From assembly GCA_951799445.1 (NCBI GenBank), contig OX637292.1, forward strand, positions 11,659,296-11,723,295: a stretch of DNA of 64,000 nucleotides. The letters are read 5' to 3'. Origin of the DNA: Pseudisothecium myosuroides. Taxonomy: Eukaryota; Streptophyta; Bryopsida; Hypnales; Lembophyllaceae. The notes beneath the pieces are model-generated. The model made no database searches. It was given only the letters and a program-made list of their open reading frames with translations, and was not told where the DNA came from. The position numbers were made by a program, and so were the translations under genes. How positions within the stretch are numbered: the stretch's first letter is position 1; every line of letters begins with the position of its first letter. Shown piece after piece: positions 56,322 to 64,000 of this stretch.

Positions 56322-59300
56322 ATGGCGTCCGCGGAGCTGAGTAGCAAGCATCGATACGCCGCCGGGGGATTATTTGCGTTGGCACTGGGTCAAGCGCAGC
56401 TGCAGCAACGGTACTGCACGCGAGGATTCGGTTACCCTCCCGTCATCGATCCTCCAGCTGAACAAGATGGAGAAGCTGTGGTTTCGTGGAGCCTCCCCAA
56501 CACTGGCCTACTTCACCATGTTTTCAGGTACTCTTAAACCCTCCATAATTTGTATCGTCCGTGAAAAGCTTTCGCAAGTTTTATTTTTTGTGGTCTGAGT
56601 GGACTAAGGAAGATATGAGAGAAGTAATCGAGGTTTAATGTACAACTACGTGAATGAAAAAGAGAAATAATCTATTGTAGGTTTTATGTTACATCCACTT
56701 GAATGAAGAATCAGTTGGAGGTACTAGTTCTCCAAAGGTTACGTACATACAGTCCACATGGATGAAGAATCTATTGGAGGCGGTTTTCCTAAGGGAAAGG
56801 ATACACAGTTGGCGCCCACTTTTAAATGCATTCCAATTCTGCACACGCATAGTAATTCAGCTCAAATATTTTGGGTGTTACCAGGGGACGCAATTTGGAA
56901 TGGGGATGTTTTGAATTTACTTATTTGATTTATTTTTCATGAATAAAGTAGCAAGTGCCACGGTCTGGGGCCATGCCAATCAGAGTTAATTGTGACTGGA
57001 TGCAGATATTTGGGCATTGATGAGAAGGAGTGGGCTGGTCTTGAATCCAATTCTGTCTCGAAGGATGCTAAACATCACATTTCATCGGTGATTTTCTCAC
57101 TCAACGCACTGTTGGAACTGTGGACTTGATTTTAACCTTTGAAAGCCAGTAGGCTTACAAGTTTGGATGCGTGTGGTACCTAAGTTAACCCAAGTGGAAA
57201 CTGATACCTCTTGCACGTGCAGTTCTTGAAGCTCTTGCTGGAAGAGGACGAAGAGTCGCAGAATCTGAAGCACGACCAGGCATCACTGGCCAGAGCTGTG
57301 GATTCTGCGGTCGAGAGCGCCAAACAGAAGCAAGGTAGTATAATCGATGGAAATGAATTTTGTTACATAATCGAATTCCTAAGTTTCAAATCATGCTACA
57401 GGGCATGAGATCATCTCGTAATCACTAGTGCAAACCCCGGTATTCTGACATTTGTAACAAAATAACATCAGATGAACAAAATTGGAATATTGTCTCAACC
57501 TCTTGTTTGTTTGAAATAGCTTCCCAATGTTTTTTTTTCTAATCTTGTTTCAATAAGGCAGGAACTCCTCATTATGACATTGAATATGGTGGCACCAAGA
57601 TTTAGAATCAAACTGAATAAGGATCTTGGATGTGTCGCAACTAGGTGTACGTTTCACGATGCAAAGTTAGTGCCACCAAGGTAACCCAAATCGAAGTTCC
57701 CCAGGGTTGCATCTGCAACACTACACAGAGGGAACAAAGAGTCCTAGAGATCAAATGACCACACTCAAACCTGTTTAATCTTACCACCTGGAGTTCCCAA
57801 AACTTTCACAATAACATAGTTTGAATGTGCAACAAAGTACGCTATAGCCAGTGATGGTCCCGCAAGTGCGAATGACATTCTAGAATATCAATGTCATTCT
57901 TGAAATAGAGAGGTTTAAGGGCACGAAATTTCTTCCAATAAATCAAGGTTTACGGGTTAGGGTTTAGGGTGCTCATTGAACTGTGTGAAATTTCTTCCAA
58001 TAAATCATGGTTAAGAGTTTAGGATTTAAGCATGCTCATTGAACTGCGTCCCCAGAGTCGTCGATCCCCAACGACATTGCATCAAAGCCAAGCTCCCAGA
58101 TGAAGCAACTGAGCAAGGACAGTAGCTTGGTTTTGAAGGACGCCCAAGCTGTTCCCACACCCCGGAAAGTGGCCCTTCTGTACACGCTCTTGGCAGGCTG
58201 CGTGTCTGACCCTGAAGGAGGCGACCCGGAGAAGCTTCAAGGGCTTGGTGCAGTGAAGTCGGGCTACGACGCTCGCCATCGCGTGTCCCTCCGTTTGCTG
58301 TGCCTTTGGCTGGACGTGCAGTGGGCTGCTGTGTCGGCTATGGAGCTCATGGTGGCGTTCATGGCGATGGCGGCGGAGAAGGAGCTGGAGAAGGAGTGGC
58401 AGAAGGAGGGGAAGAAGAAGAGCAAGCATAAGAAGTGGAAACGAGGGGGGATCATTGGAGCTGCTGCTATCGCTGGTGGAGCATTGCTCTTCGTCACTGG
58501 AGGTATTGATACTGAGCTCTGCACCCTAAACCCTGAAATCCTAATTCCCTAAACCCTAAACTTCTGAAATTTGGGGCAATGTATTTCAAGTGATGCTTGT
58601 CTTGCACAAAATTTGTCGCAAGAGTGACTAAGTATGAAGGCAAAGTTCCACGATAGGGGAACACAGGAAAGTGAATAAGGAATGTTTGCACTTGGTGTTA
58701 GCAAAGTGAATTCAATTCAAAGGTGTACCGTAAATTCGTTCCTGCGACTCTCCTGCAGGTGAGCCATAAAATGCACTTGAAAGCCAAATCTACTATACCG
58801 AGAGTTGCTATTTTCTCGGCTTTTACATTTAGGGATTTTGAACTTGAAAGTCCCTGGTAGAATTGAAGGAAGCATGTTCCAATCAACTTTGTTATATTGT
58901 CGTGATTTAGAGCACCAAAATTGTGATACTAAACTCTAGAAACTTGGACTAGAATAGAGTTACGTTTCAGATTGCTTGCCATGAAAAGTGCCAACCTCAG
59001 GAATTTCCACAATTTAATGAAATTGACGCTTATTCAGTTACATGAGCTAGGACAGAAGCACCCTCATCAAGAATGTTATGTCAGTAAAGGTATTTTGCAC
59101 TTGATGTTAATGTTGCTGTTAACCAATTGAATCGAATCTGAAAGCGTTCGAAAGACCTTCTCAAACTCCACTCTTACCACCAAGTGAAGAGCATCATACA
59201 TTAATTGATATTTTGATTGACTTGGGATGCGCTTCCAGGTCTTGCAGCTCCAGCGATTGCGGCAGGACTGGATGCAGCTGCCGTTGCTGTGCCAGCTGGA

Positions 59301-62300
59301 CTAGGGGCAGGTGGACTCACAGCTGCTGCTGCATTGGCTGGATCGGATGCTGTTGGGTCTGCTGCCGTGGGCGCTTCTTTTGGAGGTAACTTACCAGTGG
59401 GCTGTATTTTAATTGACAATCTTTTGTTGCTGAGAGCATGGAATGGCCATGTTTGGTTGATGTTTTTAAGTCTAAACTTGATTTTTTTTCTGAGTGAACA
59501 GCTGCAGGAGCTGGACTGTCGGGAAAGAAGATGCTTAAACGGACTAAGGACATTGGTGAATTTGAGTTTGTGCAATTGGGAAGCAATCATCAACAAGGGG
59601 TATGACTATGAACTTCGTATCTAGAGTCCCATTTTGGAGCAGCAAAATGTGCGCATGCTTGATCTTGCGTGCTCAACGACTAGTGGAAACATGGCCTTTG
59701 TAAACCAGGGAAAAGATCATGTCTAGAGTGTACAATGTGTCCTTAAGCCCACAGGCTCTTGTAGTTAGTAAAAACCATGTGGAAAACATAATATGGTGAT
59801 CGGATATGTAGTGATATAAAATTGATAGTGTCATTATAATTAATTTTTGAAACGCCTGAGCATCTGAAAACGCCTGGCTGATGGAGGACTATGAGAGAGA
59901 CTGTAGAAACAAAGAATGCACCTATTCATCCAAAATATCTGACAATTTTTTGGCCGACTTCCTTGATCATAAGCCTCGTCCTTCCAGGGTTAACGTAGGC
60001 TGCTGAAAACAATACCTAGATTATCTTGGAAAATAAATATAGTATACATACTTTCTATGAAAGTATATTAAGAATTACTCCGTATGTTTTATTTCACAGG
60101 TTCCCATAAACACCTTTCTATCTCACTTGCTATCAAATTTTATATGGGAGCAGCCTCCCCGTTGGCTCTAAACTCGTCAATGGTGCTTTGATTGCAGCGA
60201 TTGGCAGTGGAGATAGTGGTGTCCGGCATTGCTTGTGAATCAGACGACTTTGTCCAACCCTGGGAAGCTCCTGATGGCGATTTAGAGAGGTTCTACAACC
60301 ACCTATTAACAATTTTAAAGATCCACAACTCTCATTTCTACTGATTTTCTGCAACTAGGCTTTTTGCATTATTTGTAGATTTCATGCTGAGCCACTTCCA
60401 TTAATGCAGATATGCGTTGCTTTGGGAGTCGGACGTTGTTTTTGCAGCAAGTACGGCCACACAGGACACGCTCAAAAAGTGTTAAGTAACCCTGCACCCT
60501 TTCTGCTAAATCAGTTCGAAGGTAACTCAAAACGAGCTTGATTTCCAAGCAAATTCCACTCACAACCTTGATTGCGTGCAAATGAGAGGTCTGATATTTG
60601 GGCCAGTGAAAGGAAAAATTGTGTCAAAACTCAGGTGACGTCCAGAGGTGGGGGTTTGAGTAATGTGTGCAGAAGTTATGCAAGTTCACACATTGAAGGA
60701 AAATTGTCCTACAAAGCTCTTGCAAAATGTTATGTAGTTTGCAACATGAGGCCCAAATGTGGGTGGGTTCTTCGTCTTTAAAGGGTCAAGAATGTTATGT
60801 GAGTGGCATTTTCACCCTTGACAGAAGAATGACTGCTGAATTGTTTGATGTAGTGTGGAAGCTTGTAGAGACGAGGCAGGCGATCAAGCAAGGAACCATG
60901 TACACGGTCTTAGGTGGCGTTGTCACTGCTATGACAACCCCACTTTTGGCTCTTGGTGCAACAAACGTCATTGATAGCAAGTGGGGAATGGCCCTAGACA
61001 GGTGACATTACCGTACTAACAATGGGTTTTTTAGTATTGGTAAGCACTAATTACTATCCACATACATTAAATGTCCACAACCCTTCTAATAGTGTTCGTG
61101 CAGACAAGATTTTGGATGTGATCTTGTGAATAGTAGCTACTTTTGAGGAGAATACATTTTTTTTAAAACCAGGGTTTCACAAAAGTCATCAAGGGGGTCA
61201 AGATTTTGAGCATCTTCTTGTTTTTGGCATCTTTTCTCTATCTCTTCTTCCCCTTGTTCCACCTTTGCAACTTGAAGCTTGGGTCATTTGAGATGTTAAA
61301 GCTTCAACCTTGACTTTTCCTTGTGAAGTGACATGTGTGAAACTTGGAATTTGAAAACCAACTCTAGCGTCCAATCTTGACAACTACTAATGGTACCTAT
61401 GCTTGGAATGTCAACTAGATACTAAATTGGAAGTTCATGAAGTTTAGGGTTTATGAGTAATATGTTTAGTAAGAGAAGTGTTCTCATAAGTTTTTTGTGG
61501 CCTACAGATAGTTTGTTTAATAGGATAAGTGACATTGTTGGGTACCTTGCACCTAATAATATAGTAAGTGCAAGAGATGTCTTCTCTCTTGTATCCCTTC
61601 TTGTGAGTTTTCTATTTCATCCTAGATTAGAGGAATGATGATGGGTTCTATGTATTCTTCAAGATCAATGACTATTTAGCAAAGGAAATGAACTTTAGTC
61701 TTGAGACTCACTTACATGAAGAGTCCATTGTTCTACCAACTAATATTACATGGAGTTTGTGTAGCAATTATTACGATAATCATTTGGTTTGCATATGAGT
61801 AGGTCAAAAAAAGCTGGTAAGCTTTTAGCGTCAATCTTGCTCGACGGCCATCAAGGCAATCGGTGAGTATTTGTCTCTTTGTTTTCAATTGTGTTAATTT
61901 CCACATCTTCCAAAGGATTCCCACTCCAAAAAATAAGTGTTGTTTTCACTACTTTTTTTGACCCTTTAAAATGAATGTCGAAAGCAATGATCTCTTTTTT
62001 TATATTGCCCACATGGTTTAATGTAGCTGCACTAAATGTTGTTGATTGTATGACGTTTGTACAGACCTATTACACTCACGGGATTTGGTTTAGGTGCTCG
62101 AATAATATTTATATGCTTGGAAGAGTTGGCCAAGCATGGGGATCAAGGTAAACTTCCATAAACACTTAGGAAGTACAATTGGACTTCTTTATTATCACCA
62201 TCTCTAATGTTGCATCCTTCTTTCTTTCATCAAACTTTAGAAAGAAAAGCACCAAGTTTGTGCTTGTTATGTCATAAGAAGCTGCATATAACTGTGATAA

Positions 62301-64000
62301 TGAGGTGTTGAAGAAGTGTTATTTAAGATTATCTTCTTGATCCCTTCAATTTTTCAGGCTCTCCATGACATCACTTTTTCATGCACATTGAAGGGATCAA
62401 GAATTTTCATACCTCCTTGATGTCACTTTTCCGTGCAAGACTATATTGTCATAGTGTTACAAACTCCATATGACCACATACCTTTTGTTTAAGCACCTTC
62501 TATTGTACTGGATTATTCTCACTTGGGATTCTGTTAATTTTTAATTTTTGTGTACTTACTAACCTTGAGATTTGCAGGAATTGGCATTGTTGAGCGGGTG
62601 GTCCTTTTAGGAACTCCTCAAAAATTGAAGAAAGCTAAATGGGAGGCAGCTCGCAAGGTTATAATATTCTAATTAATCATCCTTTCAATGTTTTAATTTT
62701 AAGTCGCCATATCATTTTGAGTTTAGAACAAAATTTTACTTAAATTGTGTTCAACCATATGTTAGTAAAATGGTTCAATAAATCTTAAGTTCAACAAATT
62801 AGAGACCAACACACCTTTGTTGGTCGCTTATGTCAATTTCCATTGAAATTATGTTGCAAGTTGAAGGATGAATCTAACATCATTCAAATTTTGCTTTCTT
62901 TTCTTCCAGGTGGTGGCAGGACGGTTTGTGAATGGCTTTTCCAAAAATGACTGGACCCTTGGGATAGTCTATCGAGCTACGTAAGTATTCATTTTGGAAA
63001 AACGACTGTATGTATTAAAAGGAACTAATCATAGAATACACCATTCGAAAATGGGTATGGGAGTTGAGGAACAAGTTGATATCGTGCGAATTTGTTATAT
63101 ACGATATCGTGCAAGTTCTCACTAAATTTAACAAATTCAAATCACCAAGAAGACGACCATTCCTCCATGATAAGCAATTGGCATGCTTTGTTGCACAATA
63201 ATATTACTATCAGTTTGGGGTCTTTATTGCCTATGTCCTTTTTCTTGTGACAACTCCGCAACATTGATCTTTAATTGATGACCTGCAAGCTGAGACTGTG
63301 TTTATGGAATGCAGCTTCAGGACACACAAGCTTGCAGGACTTGATCCAGTGGACATCCCAGGAATAGAGAATGTAAGTGCTTCATTTTCTTCTGATTGGT
63401 TTCCAGAGGCACTTGTTTGTTGAGTACAGTAATACCTCATTTGGGTTCCAAAATAGAATGAAATAGAACGAACGGTTTCCATAGTTTCCTTGACATGTCC
63501 GTATGCCCTTCTGTACTTTAATTGCAAAACGGTGAAAACCCTCACTGTGCATTATCTTTACCGTTAGTTTACTGAAGCAACAACAATGTAGCATGGCTAG
63601 TAGTTCTTCATTTTCGGAGACGCTTGCATGTGTGTTGAGTGACACCTCATTTTGGTCCATTATAATGAATCGTTTCCTAATGATTCATGGTTTGTCCATA
63701 CCAGTTTATAAGTTTGATTAGAAACATGGAGAAAATCCTTCCTGTGTAGTTCCTTTTCCTGTTATTTTACTGAATCAACAATAATGGAGCATGCTTAAGA
63801 ATGTTCCAAGTGACGCACTCTCATTGAAAAGCCTCCTGGAGTCTACTAAATTGGTTCACGTTGTCATCTAAAGAGCTTGTCAAGTGTTGAACATGCAGTT
63901 GTTGGTTACTCAGCTTGTCGTGGCCTAAACTTTCAATGACTGGAAGTAAAGTTTTCTCGTAATTTTATAAAAAATTCCACAAATATTCGCACATTCCTTG
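56322..64000 (+). CDS. DUF726/TMCO4-like protein, copy B, 3' end outside window, possibly defective
   Basis: The exons matching copy A are 56322-56527, 57006-57087, 57223-57334, 58056-58502, 59239-59385, 59502-59599, 60198-60289, 60410-60480, 60869-61001, 61803-61862, 62065-62147, 62578-62657, 62910-62980 and 63315-63372. Exon 15 lies past the window edge. Coding exons stay in frame with copy A, with only codon-sized length differences in exons 4, 5 and 9. The same domain order is seen, but the elbow is GFGLGAR. With copy-A splice sites, the exon 8/9 junction (T from 60480 plus AG from 60869) makes an in-frame TAG at codon 419. An alternative pair (donor at 60479, acceptor ending at 60852) keeps the frame open. 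It is either a young paralogue with shifted splicing or a recent pseudogene; conservation elsewhere favours recent function. Confidence 0.8.

Larger units (their letters stand above)
53052..64000. repeat. Tandem segmental duplication, unit B (runs off the window)
   Basis: Matches unit A from about 40946 on. It lacks the TTAA element and carries instead a 676-bp TA-flanked element (54197-54872). It also has about 350 extra bases in intron 1 (about 56634-56980), about 130 extra bases before the gene (about 55615-55745) and about 230 in intron 6 (about 59640-59870). It would end just past the window edge. Confidence 0.85.

Noticed and set aside
1..64000. CRISPR array, bacterial operon, organellar DNA or viral genes
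   Set aside because: No spaced identical repeats of the right size, no polycistronic layout, and the spliced genes show a nuclear plant genome. No reverse transcriptase, capsid or movement-protein motifs were seen.

Overview
This is a stretch of an intron-rich, repeat-laden plant nuclear genome. The evidence is GT-AG spliced genes whose proteins resemble land-plant families, Arabidopsis-type CCCTAAA telomere-like repeats inside an intron, and many plant DNA transposons (PIF/Harbinger, CACTA, hAT-like and Tc1/mariner-like elements) plus LINE 3' ends. The proteins are recognisable but clearly diverged from Arabidopsis, so a non-flowering streptophyte is my guess. The species cannot be named from the sequence. 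No rRNA, tRNA, CRISPR array, viral gene or organellar sequence was recognised.

Layout. 1-8.5 kb: AT-rich, gene-free sequence holding short inverted-repeat elements and two 5'-truncated LINE tails. 8.5-13.2 kb, minus strand: a complete 13-exon gene for a 409-residue protein with two C2H2 zinc fingers, a UBA domain, a coiled coil and a PUB domain (probable CDC48/p97-ubiquitin adaptor). 13.2-17.3 kb: AT-rich sequence with a CACTA mini-element interrupted by a TTAA-flanked element. 17.34-29.24 kb: one nested, decayed PIF/Harbinger transposon with TAA target duplications. It carries a broken SANT/Myb-like gene and a broken DDE transposase gene, and was itself invaded by a 3.6-kb CACTA element and several small elements. 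29.37-31.13 kb: a second, non-coding Harbinger-like element. 32.4-39.0 kb, plus strand: a complete 13-exon SEC24 gene (1069 residues; COPII cargo adaptor), with a hAT-like mini-element in its inferred 5'-UTR intron. About 40.95-64.0 kb: a roughly 12.1-kb tandem segmental duplication. Each unit carries a DUF726/TMCO4-like membrane hydrolase-fold gene. Copy A (44.9-52.6 kb, 15 exons, 637 residues) is complete; copy B (56.3 kb onward) loses its last exon to the window edge.

The three gene families are not an operon and need not act together. SEC24 acts in ER export, the UBA-PUB protein in ubiquitin/CDC48 processing, and the DUF726 proteins are probably membrane-anchored.

The strongest unusual signals are these. 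(1) A family of about 0.92-0.94-kb elements has CCCCTAAAGG-type ends and exact TTAA target duplications. Two insertions are each proven by an uninterrupted 'empty' site elsewhere in the same window. TTAA targeting is the hallmark of piggyBac or Sola3 elements, which are not usual in plants. (2) Both DUF726 copies have lost the nucleophile serine of the GFSLG elbow (Ala in A, Gly in B). Copy B also forms an in-frame TAG if spliced like copy A. (3) The tandem duplication acts as an internal control that dates and defines insertions of two transposon families.
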